Shown here piece after piece: positions 1-9,100 of a DNA stretch of 64,000 bases (position 1 is the first letter of the stretch; each line of letters starts with the position of its first letter). Origin of the DNA: Flavimaribacter sp039888615. GTDB taxonomy: Bacteria > Pseudomonadota > Alphaproteobacteria > Rhizobiales > Rhizobiaceae. The notes under the pieces were generated by a model that was not told where the DNA came from, did not search any database, and saw nothing but the letters and a program-made list of their open reading frames with translations. The stretch lies in the NCBI GenBank assembly GCA_039888615.1, contig JBDQQS010000018.1; one strand, 5' to 3'. The position numbers were made by a program, and so were the translations under genes.

Positions 1-38
1 ACACGCCGGCGAAGGTCACTGGAAAGTGCATGGGTCAT
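1..38 (-). CDS. Probable IS630-family transposase, N-terminal fragment cut by window edge
   Basis: Only the first 12 codons are inside the window, reading MTHALSSDLRRR. The pattern (short polar start, then S-DLR-R) is the usual beginning of IS630-family transposases (from memory of the family). A purine-rich ribosome site (gaggag) lies about 9 bases upstream of the ATG at 38. The rest of the gene runs off the left edge, so DDE catalytic residues cannot be checked. The adjacent broken amidase, cut at a TA dinucleotide, supports the mobile-element reading. The call is an inference from very few residues. Confidence 0.5.
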   Translation of the reverse strand, partial: MTHALSSDLRRR

Positions 39-119
39 CGAATCATCTCCTCGACCCAAAGAATCACACCGCCGGCACAATTGGAAGCATCCCTGATTCA
101 CTCAAAGCACACGATGCTC
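1..119 (-). mobile_element. Right end of a probable IS630-type insertion sequence
   Basis: Recognisable amidase coding sequence stops at about 122 on the minus strand. It is replaced by unrelated DNA that leads into the transposase-like start at 38. The junction falls at the dinucleotide TA (120-121), the target that IS630/Tc1-type elements duplicate. The element end would begin GAGCATCGTG on the minus strand. The other end and its inverted repeat lie outside the window, so the boundary is inferred from the amidase break and not from a repeat pair. Confidence 0.5.
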
Positions 120-120
120 T

Positions 121-222
121 AATTGCCGCTTCGAGCAGTTCTTCGGCAGAAACCTCTCCGGCCTTGACGAGTTTTGCCAGCGCTGTGGCGTCACGGCGCG
201 CGTAATCCCGGTCCGAAATCAT
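121..222 (-). pseudogene. Amidase (amidase-signature family), 5' fragment truncated by insertion
   Basis: From the ATG at 222 about 34 codons read MISDRDYARRDATALAKL and on through GEVSAEELLEAAI. This is the typical N-terminus of amidase-signature hydrolases, before the catalytic Lys-Ser-Ser core. After AAI the homology ends and a stop follows about 18 codons later, at 64-66, inside the foreign DNA. The catalytic part is absent here, so this is a dead remnant unless it continues beyond the insertion. The start lies 5 bases after the stop of the alpha/beta hydrolase, so the two once formed an operon. Confidence 0.65.
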
Positions 223-227
223 CGGTG

Positions 228-971
228 TCAGGGTCTGCCAGCAGCAACCAGCGCATTGGCCAGAGCTTCCGGATTGGAATACATCACCTCGTGACTGCCC
301 GGAAGCTGAACCAGGCGGCAGGGCGCAACCTCCTGGTACATCCGCGGAAAGAAGCCCCATTCCCCAACCGGGAACACCACATCTTCGGTCGGATTGACGT
401 AGCTTGTGGGAATTTGCAAGGTCTCGAACATCTTCAATTCTATTGGTTCGACAATCGGCGCAAAGGGCTCCGGGTAGAGCTCGTCAAATGCAGCTTTTGC
501 GGTCGCCTCGTCCGCGTCGCCGATAAAGCCGTCTCGCCAGACCGGCCAAGGTGGAAAGACTGTATTATCCTGCGATTGAGCAGCCATTTCCTTAAACAGA
601 GCGCCATAGTCGGGCGGGACCGCCGCGAGAATTGGTTCGCCGTTGCCGGCGAGCAGCGGCGAAATATAGACGAGACGCGCAATCCGGTCGTGGAGTTTTT
701 CCGCCGCCTTTCGAACAACCGCTCCGCCGGCGCTATGACCGACCAGCACGAAACCCGACAGGCCTGCCATAGTCACCGCATCGACCAAACTGTCGACGCA
801 GTCCTTAAAGGTGATTTTGGATGAACTCCCTTCTCCACGCCCCGGCAGCGTCGGCGCCAGAGTGGAATGTCCGAGCGCGTGGAGTTGCTTTTCGACGTGC
901 CGCCACGATCTGCCGTCATGCCAGGATCCGTGCACCAGCACGAATGTGATCTTGTCGTGATTGTCGGTCAT
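228..971 (-). CDS. Alpha/beta hydrolase
   Basis: A 247-residue alpha/beta-hydrolase fold protein, probably cytoplasmic. Near the start is the oxyanion strand FVLVHGSWHDG. The nucleophile elbow is GHSAGG around residue 80, and a histidine in LPGSHEVM near the C-terminus suits the third triad member. The architecture resembles esterases and lyases of the EstC/hydroxynitrile-lyase type, but the substrate cannot be read. The ATG at 971 has GGAA about 4 bases upstream; an in-frame TTG at 986 is a weaker start. It follows the AraC gene by about 95 bases on the same strand and is followed directly by a broken amidase, suggesting a small ester/amide degradation operon. Confidence 0.8.
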   Translation of the reverse strand: MTDNHDKITFVLVHGSWHDGRSWRHVEKQLHALGHSTLAPTLPGRGEGSSSKITFKDCVDSLVDAVTMAGLSGFVLVGHSAGGAVVRKAAEKLHDRIARLVYISPLLAGNGEPILAAVPPDYGALFKEMAAQSQDNTVFPPWPVWRDGFIGDADEATAKAAFDELYPEPFAPIVEPIELKMFETLQIPTSYVNPTEDVVFPVGEWGFFPRMYQEVAPCRLVQLPGSHEVMYSNPEALANALVAAGRP

Positions 972-1067
972 TGAGTTCCGTCCCAAACCTGATTTGTCGA
1001 TAAAATCAAACGTGTCAGGAAGGGAGGCACTTGTCTTAGGTCGGCGTCACTGCTTGTTATTTGATCG

Positions 1068-2096
1068 TCACGATTCCGACTCGAGCGACCGGCGAAGCGC
1101 CCGCGCGGAGATCCGGTAGCGTTTCTTGAATGCAGCGGAGAAACTCGGAAGATGGTTATATCCCACATCTTCGGCAATGTGACTGACTGGCAATTCAGTT
1201 TCCTTCAACAACCGCCACGCGGTTTCCAGCCGGCGTTCGGCTATGTACTCGCTCATCGAGCAGCCGTGCATGTCCCGAAACCCATAGGTGAGCTTGTTTC
1301 GGTTTACGGCGATACGCCGTGCAAGCTCTGATACTGACGGCGGACTCGCGAATTGTCGATCGAGTATCTCGCGGGCCTGCGTTATGCGCTTCCGGTCTTG
1401 TTTACCCAGTCGAACCTCTGTCCTTTCGACATCAGGGTGCGCGGCCGACAGCGCGCTGACGAGGAGTTCTTCGGTCTTTGCCTTTGCGTAGAGCAGCCTG
1501 AGTGAGCCGCCATGACGCATCGACAACATGTCGGCGACTGCGCGAAGCGCGTCGCTCCCCATCTCGCAGCGATGGAAGAAGAAGCCGTCTGATCCGCCTT
1601 GGGAAGCAGCATCCAAAAACCAGTTGCCAAGAACACCGGTAATTTTGCCTAGATAATGGCGCTGGATCGAAATCGTAATACAGACAGAGCGGGCGTTCCC
1701 GTGAATATAGTGTCCGCAATCGACCCCGTCTGGCTGGTGAAAAACCCGCAGTTCTTGACCACGCAGCTCAAACCGCCCGAGATCGTCGAAATCGAACGAG
1801 GCACAGGCGTCGAGGCAGAAATTAAACCGAATCCAGCCTTCGCCTGCATATTTGACGAAACCGTCCTGCTGCCAGAAGCAATCGCTCACGATAATGCTGA
1901 AATCTGGATCGAATTCGAAGAACTCAATCGTTCCCCGGCCGGCCGGCTGATCAAATGAAAGTCTGAGCGACTCGTCGGAGTCGCCATCAACATGGGATCC
2001 CGCCAGCAGACTGGACCGTAACGCCAATCCGTTAGCGGCTAAGCTGATAGCTTCGTTCAGAGGATTAAGTGTTTGCAAGCCAGCGTCTCTCGTCAT
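1068..2096 (-). CDS. AraC-family transcriptional regulator
   Basis: A 342-residue protein with a C-terminal AraC-type double helix-turn-helix (about residues 235-338). It shows a first HTH around SVSELARRIAVNRNKL and the family signature VSHIAEDVGYNHLPSFSAAFKK. The N-terminal 220 residues are a variable sensing region with no domain I recognise. Length and layout match the PchR/PqrA-like AraC group. It lies just upstream of the hydrolase/amidase pair on the same strand, so it may control them; the inducer is unknown. The ATG at 2096 is the first good start. Confidence 0.85.
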   Translation of the reverse strand: MTRDAGLQTLNPLNEAISLAANGLALRSSLLAGSHVDGDSDESLRLSFDQPAGRGTIEFFEFDPDFSIIVSDCFWQQDGFVKYAGEGWIRFNFCLDACASFDFDDLGRFELRGQELRVFHQPDGVDCGHYIHGNARSVCITISIQRHYLGKITGVLGNWFLDAASQGGSDGFFFHRCEMGSDALRAVADMLSMRHGGSLRLLYAKAKTEELLVSALSAAHPDVERTEVRLGKQDRKRITQAREILDRQFASPPSVSELARRIAVNRNKLTYGFRDMHGCSMSEYIAERRLETAWRLLKETELPVSHIAEDVGYNHLPSFSAAFKKRYRISARALRRSLESES

Positions 2097-2503
2097 CTCG
2101 TTAATTGATAACCTTCGACTGCCGGCAATTGCAAGTCGATCATTGATTGTCCGCAGGTGCTTTGCGGATCGCGTCTTGAGCCACTCAGGGCCTGTGCATC
2201 AGTTGTGAGCAGCCAATAGGTAGCTCTTGAAGTTCCTCCTTTCCGGAATGATGTCTTCAACTTCCCGTAGCCGACTTTCTCATCGACGACATGGCCAACG
2301 ATGAACGGATCAAATGAGGCGCATCGACTTCGCTAGTACTGTCAGCCGTCAATGGAAAGAAGCGGTCAGCGCCGGAAAGCAACAATCACGACTTTGCTCT
2401 CAAATGCAGGACCGCCGATCTCTGCACCCCTGGCCTGAAACGAACCATCAAATCCCGGTATCAAGCTACCGGAGCAATGTGCCGAAATTCAAAATTTGTT
2501 AAG
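2097..2503. other. Gene-poor interval between the AraC gene and the ndk terminator
   Basis: About 400 bases with no convincing gene. Short open frames exist on both strands (for example 2314-2502 plus), but none has a good ribosome site or a recognisable product. A minus-strand frame through about 2110-2310 is open without an ATG and may be a decayed gene that I could not identify. The part next to 2096 should hold the AraC promoter. Confidence 0.5.
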
Positions 2504-2530
2504 AAAAACCACCTGACCGAGGTCAGGCGG
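2504..2530 (-). terminator. Rho-independent terminator of ndk
   Basis: On the minus strand a 10-base stem (2521-2530 with 2509-2518, one mismatch-type pair) has a 2-base gap at its tip and is followed at once by five T residues (2504-2508). It lies about 30 bases after the ndk stop. Stem, position and T tract make this a standard intrinsic terminator. Confidence 0.85.
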
Positions 2531-2559
2531 TGATTCATCATTTCGGAGCAAGCGGTTGA

Positions 2560-2982
2560 TTAACCGACGATTTCAGTGCCCGAGAACCAGTATGAGATCT
2601 CTTCTGCGGCGGTTTCCGGCGCATCCGAGCCGTGGACAGAATTTTCGCCGATCGACAGGGCGTAGGTTTTACGGATCGTGCCTTCGGCGGCGTCCGCCGG
2701 ATTGGTCGCACCCATGACTTCGCGGTTCTTGGCAATCGCGTTTTCGCCTTCCAGAACCTGAACGATCGTCGGACCCGAAGACATGAATTCGGTCAGTTCA
2801 CCAAAGAAGGGGCGCTCCTTGTGCACGGCGTAGAAGCCTTCGGCTTCGCGCAGGCTCATCCAGACACGCTTGGAGGCTACGACGCGAAGACCCGCCTCTT
2901 CGAGCATCTTTGTTATCGCACCGGTGAGGTTGCGCGTTGTCGCGTCGGGTTTGATCATCGAAAATGTGCGTTCGATCGCCAT
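2560..2982 (-). CDS. ndk: Nucleoside diphosphate kinase
   Basis: This 140-residue enzyme transfers the gamma phosphate of ATP to nucleoside diphosphates through a phosphohistidine. The start MAIERTFSMIKPDAT and the active-site segment ENSVHGSD (His near residue 117) are diagnostic, and the length is that of the family. The reading frame is open further upstream to 3066, but the ATG at 2982 has a good ribosome site (aaggaaacgac) and gives the standard N-terminus. It is followed by a strong terminator and appears monocistronic. Confidence 0.97.
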   Translation of the reverse strand: MAIERTFSMIKPDATTRNLTGAITKMLEEAGLRVVASKRVWMSLREAEGFYAVHKERPFFGELTEFMSSGPTIVQVLEGENAIAKNREVMGATNPADAAEGTIRKTYALSIGENSVHGSDAPETAAEEISYWFSGTEIVG

Positions 2983-3074
2983 GTCGTTTCCTTGCAAATG
3001 TTGGCTGAGATTTGCGCGCTCTATAGCGGCGCGCCGGCGACAAGACAAGGCCCAGTGCGCTTGCACGACCGAAT

Positions 3075-3767
3075 TCAGGCGGCTGCGGGCACAGACCTTC
3101 CGAGACCGTCATAAAGATCGAGCAGCGATTCAAACCAATCGTGAACAGGATCATCCGGATCCAGCATCTTGACCGGCGAGCAGATGCGCGACCACTGGAA
3201 TGCGCCAAAGACGATGTAGTCGCAAAAAAGCGGGCTTTCACCGCCAATAAAAGGCTGGCGATTCAGCATGAAACGCAAGGGATCAAGTCGACTCTTCAGG
3301 CTATCGAAGCGCTCCTGAGTCGCCTGTCTGCAATCTTCGAGCGACATGCCAAAACGCGCTTCCCTGCTGTGCCTGAAATAGGTCTGGTCTTCCGGCGACA
3401 GCATCTGGTGTATCTCTTGCACAATATGCCCGATGATCACGGCGTTGATCTGTGTCGCGGCCCATGCCTCGATGAAGCGCGCCATGGACTTGCCGCCCTC
3501 GCCGCGGAACAGCGATGGCCGGTCAGGATAGGCTTCATCCAGATAAAGCGCGATGTCGAAGGAATCGACGACAACACGTTCCCCGTCGCGGATGATCGGA
3601 ACTGTCTTTCCGGCCCCACTCTCGACCTTTGGAACGTCGGTGAACGGCACCGCCTCGCGACGATATTCCAGCCCCTTGTGAGCCAGAGACATAAGCGTCT
3701 TCCAGCAGTGCGGGCTGAATGGCCGGGATGCGTCACCGCCAACAAGTTCGTACACTATGATCGTCAT
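3075..3767 (-). CDS. Glutathione S-transferase family protein (beta-etherase-like)
   Basis: A 230-residue protein with an N-terminal thioredoxin-like GST domain (about residues 1-85) and an alpha-helical C-terminal domain (about 95-225). SPHCWKTLMSLAHKG near residue 18 is the glutathione-site helix, and KTVPIIRDGERVVVDS carries the conserved cis-proline and the Ser of the gamma-glutamyl site. The SPHCWK pattern resembles bacterial LigE/LigF beta-etherase-type GSTs, but the substrate is not predictable. A perfect AGGAGG lies 5 bases before the ATG at 3767. It ends about 90 bases upstream of ndk on the same strand. Confidence 0.85.
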   Translation of the reverse strand: MTIIVYELVGGDASRPFSPHCWKTLMSLAHKGLEYRREAVPFTDVPKVESGAGKTVPIIRDGERVVVDSFDIALYLDEAYPDRPSLFRGEGGKSMARFIEAWAATQINAVIIGHIVQEIHQMLSPEDQTYFRHSREARFGMSLEDCRQATQERFDSLKSRLDPLRFMLNRQPFIGGESPLFCDYIVFGAFQWSRICSPVKMLDPDDPVHDWFESLLDLYDGLGRSVPAAA

Positions 3768-3909
3768 CGGGTCCTCCTGATTGAGCGGTCATGGCATTCT
3801 GCCGTTTTTCGATGTCATTTCAATTCACGTCGCAATGCCGTCTTTGCAGCCATTCGCGGTTGCGGTATGAGTGCGGCCAAATACGAAGACAACAATGGAA
3901 CGCGCGGAC

Positions 3910-4422
3910 ATGAAAGAACATTTTGAAATGTTTGCAGCCTACAACAGGTGGGCGAACGATCGCATCTGCGCGGCCGTCGACGGCGTGTCGGACGAAGACT
4001 ATGTCCGCGATTGCGGCGCATTCTTCAAATCCCTTCACGGGACTTTGAACCACATGATCGTGGCCGATCGAATCTGGTTGCGTCGCTTTACGGGGGAAGG
4101 AGAAGCGTCAAACAGTCTCGATGCAATTCTGTTTGATGATTTCGGCACGCTTCGACAAGCCCGTATCCTGGAAGACAGACGCATCATCTCATGGATCGGT
4201 TTGCTGGATGAAGAAACGCTTGAAGGCGAATTCACCTACACACCGGTAACGAACCCGGTTGAGGTGACGCAGCGGTTAGCACCTACTCTTGCGCATTTCT
4301 TCAATCACCAGACCCATCACCGGGGACACTTGCACATGATCCTCTCGGTGCTCGGTCATGAACCGCCTCCGCTTGATCTCATCTATTACCAGCGAACCGA
4401 GGAAGGCGCGCGCTTCTCGTAG
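3910..4422 (+). CDS. DinB family protein (putative metal-dependent enzyme)
   Basis: About 170 residues from the ATG at 3910. The start MKEHFEMFAAYNRWAND, a histidine in GTLNHMIVAD, and a second cluster NHQTHHRGHLHMIL form the three-histidine metal site of the DinB/YfiT four-helix-bundle family. Members include thiol-dependent transferases and isomerases; the reaction here is unknown. Upstream in-frame starts at 3871 (GTG) and 3895 (ATG) are possible. I prefer 3910 because family members begin at this point. It is transcribed away from the GST gene and about 40 bases ahead of the ABC-F gene. Confidence 0.85.
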   Translation: MKEHFEMFAAYNRWANDRICAAVDGVSDEDYVRDCGAFFKSLHGTLNHMIVADRIWLRRFTGEGEASNSLDAILFDDFGTLRQARILEDRRIISWIGLLDEETLEGEFTYTPVTNPVEVTQRLAPTLAHFFNHQTHHRGHLHMILSVLGHEPPPLDLIYYQRTEEGARFS

Positions 4423-4462
4423 TCGCGATCCCGCCCGTCCGCGCTAAAAATTCGATACCGCA

Positions 4463-6346
4463 ATGCTGACAATTACCGACCTGTCCGTACGCATAGCTGG
4501 CCGACTGTTGATCGACCAGGCCTCCGTAACGCTGCCCACCGGCTCGAAAGCCGGACTGGTGGGCCGCAATGGCACGGGGAAGTCCACCCTCTTCCGCGTC
4601 ATATCCGGCGACCTCGCCTCGGAAACAGGCTCGGTTTCCATTCCGAAAAACTGCCGGATCGGCCAGGTGGCCCAGGAAGCGCCAGGGACGGAACAGCCAC
4701 TCATCGAGATCGTGCTGAGTGCAGACACGGAACGGCTTGCGCTGATGCGCGAGGCAGAAACGGCGACGGACCCGCACCGGATCGCCGAAATTCATACGCG
4801 GCTGGTCGATATCGACGCCCATTCAGCGGAAGCACGAGCCGCCAGCATTCTCGCCGGCCTCGGTTTCGACGAAGCGGCGCAACAAAGACCCGCTTCCAGT
4901 TTTTCTGGCGGCTGGCGAATGCGCGTTGCGCTTGCATCGGTGCTTTTCGCAGAGCCCGACCTCCTGCTGCTCGATGAGCCGACGAACTATCTGGACCTCG
5001 AGGGAACCCTGTGGTTGGAAGATTATGTCCGGCGATATCCGCATACGGTGCTGATCATCAGCCATGACCGGGACCTGCTCAACAATGCCGTGAACTCCAT
5101 CGTCCATCTGGAGCAGAAGAAGCTCGTCTTTTACCGCGGACCTTACGACCAGTTCGAGCGTCAGCGCGCCGAAGCTCGTGAGTTGCAGACGAAGATGCGG
5201 GCGAAGGTTGAGACAAAACGCAAGCACATGGAGTCTTTCGTCGAGCGTTTCCGCTACAAGGCGTCGAAGGCCAGGCAGGCGCAATCGCGTCTGAAGGCGC
5301 TGGAACGAATGGGAACTGTCGCAGCCGTCATTGAGGAGCATACTCAGGGGTTCAGCTTTCCGAAGCCAGACAAACAGGCGTCGTCTCCGATCGTTCTCCT
5401 GGAACGGGCGTCGGTCGGCTACGAGACAGGGAAACCGATACTGGCCGGCCTTGATCTGCGAATCGATCATGACGACCGCATCGCCCTTCTTGGCGCCAAC
5501 GGCAACGGCAAATCCACATTTGCAAAGCTGATTTCCGGTCGTCTGGACCTCGACACGGGCTCCATGGTGCGCGCGCCCAACCTGAAAGTCGGTTACTTCG
5601 CGCAGCATCAACTCGACGATCTTGTGCCGTCGGAAAGCGCGGTCGATCATGTCCGCGCCCGGATGCCGGACGCGCCGGAAGCGAAGGTGCGCGCCCGGGT
5701 TTCGCAGATGGGGCTTTCAACGGAGAAGATGGGAACGGTGGCTCGCGACCTGTCTGGAGGCGAAAAGGCGCGTCTGCTCATGGGGCTCGCCGCCTTCAAT
5801 CATCCAAATCTCATTATTCTCGATGAACCGACCAACCATCTGGATATCGACAGCCGCACGGCTCTTGTCGAAGCGCTGAACGACTATGACGGCGCGGTCA
5901 TTGTGATTTCGCACGACCGCCATTTGCTCGAAGCGACGGTGGACCGATTATGGCTGGTCAATCACGGAACGGTGCGCCCCTATGAAGGCGACCTCGACGA
6001 CTACCGGACCCTGATCCTCAAAGGTGAGAAGACAGATACCGACCCGGAGATTTCCGACCCTGGCTTGTCCAAATCGAATCAGCGCAAGGCTGCGGCGGAT
6101 CGCCGGAAGCAGTTGGCGCCGTTGCGAAGAAAAATCAAGGAAATCGAATCCTTGACCGAAAGACTTGAGATCCAGATTCAGAAACTCGACGCCGAACTTG
6201 CAGACCCGACGATCTATGACCGTTCGCCAGGACTCGCAGCCGACAAAGCGCGCGAGCGCAATCAGGCGCAGCGCAGCCTTTCCAGCGCGGAGGAAGAATG
6301 GCTGGAGCTCTCAGCCGAGTATGACGAAGCCATTGCCGCCGAATGA
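4463..6346 (+). CDS. ABC-F family ATPase (YheS/Uup-like)
   Basis: This 627-residue soluble protein has two ABC ATPase domains and no membrane segments, the ABC-F layout. Walker A motifs are GRNGTGKST (about residue 35) and GANGNGKST (about 345). Signatures are FSGGWRMRVAL and LSGGEKARLLMG, each followed by LLLDEPTNYLD or IILDEPTNHLD. A charged linker (about 240-280) sits between the domains, and a coiled-coil tail rich in Lys/Glu follows from about 530. ABC-F proteins act on ribosomes, and the overall form is closest to YheS/Uup. It is not a transporter. Confidence 0.92.
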   Translation: MLTITDLSVRIAGRLLIDQASVTLPTGSKAGLVGRNGTGKSTLFRVISGDLASETGSVSIPKNCRIGQVAQEAPGTEQPLIEIVLSADTERLALMREAETATDPHRIAEIHTRLVDIDAHSAEARAASILAGLGFDEAAQQRPASSFSGGWRMRVALASVLFAEPDLLLLDEPTNYLDLEGTLWLEDYVRRYPHTVLIISHDRDLLNNAVNSIVHLEQKKLVFYRGPYDQFERQRAEARELQTKMRAKVETKRKHMESFVERFRYKASKARQAQSRLKALERMGTVAAVIEEHTQGFSFPKPDKQASSPIVLLERASVGYETGKPILAGLDLRIDHDDRIALLGANGNGKSTFAKLISGRLDLDTGSMVRAPNLKVGYFAQHQLDDLVPSESAVDHVRARMPDAPEAKVRARVSQMGLSTEKMGTVARDLSGGEKARLLMGLAAFNHPNLIILDEPTNHLDIDSRTALVEALNDYDGAVIVISHDRHLLEATVDRLWLVNHGTVRPYEGDLDDYRTLILKGEKTDTDPEISDPGLSKSNQRKAAADRRKQLAPLRRKIKEIESLTERLEIQIQKLDAELADPTIYDRSPGLAADKARERNQAQRSLSSAEEEWLELSAEYDEAIAAE

Positions 6347-6359
6347 CCGCAACGCCACT

Positions 6360-9059
6360 CTATTCGGCCTGCCGCAATAGGCGCTGATAGACAAGGCCGA
6401 TGCCCACGAGCACGACGCCCAGGCCAATGAATGACAGGGCCCGCAGGAATCCTGTCAGGGCCGCCATATCGAACAGGAACACTTTCGCGATAACAGCGAC
6501 GATGATGAACCCGGAGATGATGCGCAGATAGCGCACGCCCGTAGCGAGCCCGGCAAGCAACGTGACGATACCGATGAGCAGCCAGGCGGCGGAGTACACA
6601 TACAACTCTGCGTCGCCAGTCTCTCCCACCGTGAGCCGGCCCGGATGGAAGCCGTGTCGGATCGCCAGAGAAATCCACGCGAAGAAAAGCACTCCAGACA
6701 GGGCGACTGCTGATCTGCTGTAATAGGGATGACGTCGACCAAGACTGAAGAAGCCCAACGCTCCGTACAGAAGCGCCGTCAGCAGATAGGCGAACAGCAG
6801 CACATTAAAGAACAGACTCTGGCCGATCCATTCACCCGTAATCAGCGGATTGTAGACAAAGAGCAGCCCCAGACCGGCGATCGCCATGCCAATGCCGCCC
6901 AGGATTTCCGACAGACGCTGCAGGGTGATGCTCGCAGACGTGCGCGGCAGGCGTAGCAGCGCCAACGCCATGCCGCCGCCAATCACCGCGAGCATAGCGG
7001 CTTCGGCGAGTGTATCGATTGCTGTGAAAAGGCTGTCCGGATCGATCGCATGCAGCCCAAGTAGCGCCAGCGTCACGGTGACAGCGAGCGTAGCGATCGC
7101 CTCCATGATTTCGAGCCAGACATCGCGACCGCGAAGCTCCATAAGATAGGCTGTCGCAACAAAGCCGGCCGCCGGCGCGCCGTAGCCGAGCAACAGCCAG
7201 TTGAAGACCGGTGTCGCGCCAAGATCATCTCCCACGATCGCCGGATCCCAGGCGACCCGCGCCGCCCACAACGCCGCCGCCAGAATTGAGACCACCCGCA
7301 ACGAAACCAGCGGATAACGGACATAGACGACAACGACAACCAGCGCCATCAGACCAAGCGCAACCGTTAGCGCCCCGCGATCGAGCATCATGCACAGACC
7401 GAGCGTGAAGGCGGAGAGAGAGGCTATGAGCCAAACCGCGATCGCCCCGTCGCGTCCAAGCGCTTCCGCAAGCAATCGGCGCTTTAGAATGTCAGCTAGC
7501 CCGAAGAGCGCGACGCTTAGCACGATTGCAAGCAGGCCGAAGCGGAAGGAAATCTGCAGGGCTTCCATCCGCGCATACGCGACTGCGACAACGAGAACCG
7601 GAAGAAATGCTCCACCGATGGCGACGGGTATTCTCGCCGTCGAAACCAGAGAGCCGCGCATACCCAGAAGGACGGCAAGCACCCCCAGCCCTGCTCCGAG
7701 AAAGGCGTATGTGGACAAGAGTTTCTGCTGGAAACCCGGCAGCATATCAAGCGCCGGCGCGGCGTCCGGCGCCTGTGGCAGACGCCATTCTGTCAGACTT
7801 TCAAGCGCAATGTCCCAACCGCTATATCCGAGAGCCACGATAACAACCGCTACCGGCGCGACGTAGCGTGAGGCAGTCCATTCTTGCGCCACCAATAACG
7901 GCGCGCCAAGCATGAGGACAAGTATCACCACATTGAGCGTATCGGTATGGTCCGGCGTCAGGCCAAGCAACGGCAACAATGCAAGGGACAGGAGCGGCCA
8001 CGCCGCATGATCGGGGTCGGTAACCGCGTCGACGGATCGATCATAAAGGCTGACAACAAATACAAAGCAGATGATCGTCCAGGAAATGACGGCGTAGGCG
8101 GCGACGACCGCCCGATAACCGTCCTCCGCAGAAAACAGCAGAACCATGCCCCAGAACACCATGCCGAGCGCAGCGACGATCGCCATCCAGAGCCAGAATT
8201 TCAGGCGGGCGACGCCAAACGCCGAGATCGAGACCGCCAGCGCATAGGCGGCCAGTCCGATCGTGCTTGGGTTGTCGGTCGCGACCAGGAAAGGAACCAG
8301 AAAACTTGCGAGAATGCCAAACCCCGCCAGCAGTGGACCGTGCAGCAAGGCGGCCGCCATGGTCAGCAGAGTGACGATCGTCAGGCCAGCGAACGCGATG
8401 AAGGGGGACAGAAAACCGTACAACGCATAGGCCGCAAAGATGGTCGCGAAGGCGGTGAGCGTTCCGACCGCTGTCAGGATTGAAGGAATGTTGGCTGATT
8501 CAAATCGGGAAAAAGACCACTGATTGCCAGCCCGACGTGTCCACTCGCCTGCTCCCACCATGGCGATGGCGAACAATGCTCCAAAGAGCACTCGGGCGCC
8601 GGGTCCCAAAAGCCCCTGCTCTATCGAGTATCGTACGAGGAAGACGCCGCCGAGCGCCAAGGCAACTCCGCCGATCCAAACGGCCCATTTCGCTCCGAAA
8701 GTTTCTTCGAAGTTCCTGTCTGGCTTCGTCTCCAGCGTGGCAGACGCTGCGGCGGGCGGTTTCTCAGGCTCCGATTCCTCCGCCGAACGAACGCTGGCCT
8801 CCTGAGGCTGGGGGATGAATTCCTCCGGCTCGGGCGCCAAGGCATCGTTGGTTTGGCTATCGGATGGCGGCTTGGCCGTTTTTTCTGCCGCAACCCTGGC
8901 CAAGGCGCTTTGTCCAACATCAGGCAGCGCGCCAAACTGAGCTTTGAATGCGTCGAACTCGCGCCGCAAAGTCCGCATGCGGAAGAAGGCGACTGTACCG
9001 AGTATCGGACCGATCAGGACAAATGCGAGAACGATGATAATTGGTACGACATAATCCAT
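6360..9059 (-). CDS. DUF2339 domain-containing large membrane protein
   Basis: An 899-residue polytopic membrane protein. An N-terminal membrane segment (about 5-27) is followed by a polar Pro/Glu/Ala-rich linker (about 50-120). A long hydrophobic array of more than 20 predicted segments then starts near FGAKWAVWIGGVALALGG, the hallmark of DUF2339. The function of the family is not established. It faces the ABC-F gene tail to tail (13 bases between stops) and starts about 40 bases downstream of the isomerase stop, so it may be cotranscribed with it. Confidence 0.88.
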   Translation of the reverse strand: MDYVVPIIIVLAFVLIGPILGTVAFFRMRTLRREFDAFKAQFGALPDVGQSALARVAAEKTAKPPSDSQTNDALAPEPEEFIPQPQEASVRSAEESEPEKPPAAASATLETKPDRNFEETFGAKWAVWIGGVALALGGVFLVRYSIEQGLLGPGARVLFGALFAIAMVGAGEWTRRAGNQWSFSRFESANIPSILTAVGTLTAFATIFAAYALYGFLSPFIAFAGLTIVTLLTMAAALLHGPLLAGFGILASFLVPFLVATDNPSTIGLAAYALAVSISAFGVARLKFWLWMAIVAALGMVFWGMVLLFSAEDGYRAVVAAYAVISWTIICFVFVVSLYDRSVDAVTDPDHAAWPLLSLALLPLLGLTPDHTDTLNVVILVLMLGAPLLVAQEWTASRYVAPVAVVIVALGYSGWDIALESLTEWRLPQAPDAAPALDMLPGFQQKLLSTYAFLGAGLGVLAVLLGMRGSLVSTARIPVAIGGAFLPVLVVAVAYARMEALQISFRFGLLAIVLSVALFGLADILKRRLLAEALGRDGAIAVWLIASLSAFTLGLCMMLDRGALTVALGLMALVVVVVYVRYPLVSLRVVSILAAALWAARVAWDPAIVGDDLGATPVFNWLLLGYGAPAAGFVATAYLMELRGRDVWLEIMEAIATLAVTVTLALLGLHAIDPDSLFTAIDTLAEAAMLAVIGGGMALALLRLPRTSASITLQRLSEILGGIGMAIAGLGLLFVYNPLITGEWIGQSLFFNVLLFAYLLTALLYGALGFFSLGRRHPYYSRSAVALSGVLFFAWISLAIRHGFHPGRLTVGETGDAELYVYSAAWLLIGIVTLLAGLATGVRYLRIISGFIIVAVIAKVFLFDMAALTGFLRALSFIGLGVVLVGIGLVYQRLLRQAE

Positions 9060-9100
9060 CGGTCATTACCCTTTCAACGTTCCGCGAGCCTTGTGCGACG

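Noticed and set aside
174..824. Plus-strand open frame of 216 codons
   Set aside because: Antisense to the alpha/beta hydrolase, which shows the full nucleophile and oxyanion motifs.
4823..5650. Minus-strand open frame of 275 codons
   Set aside because: Antisense to the ABC-F ATPase with two intact Walker A motifs.
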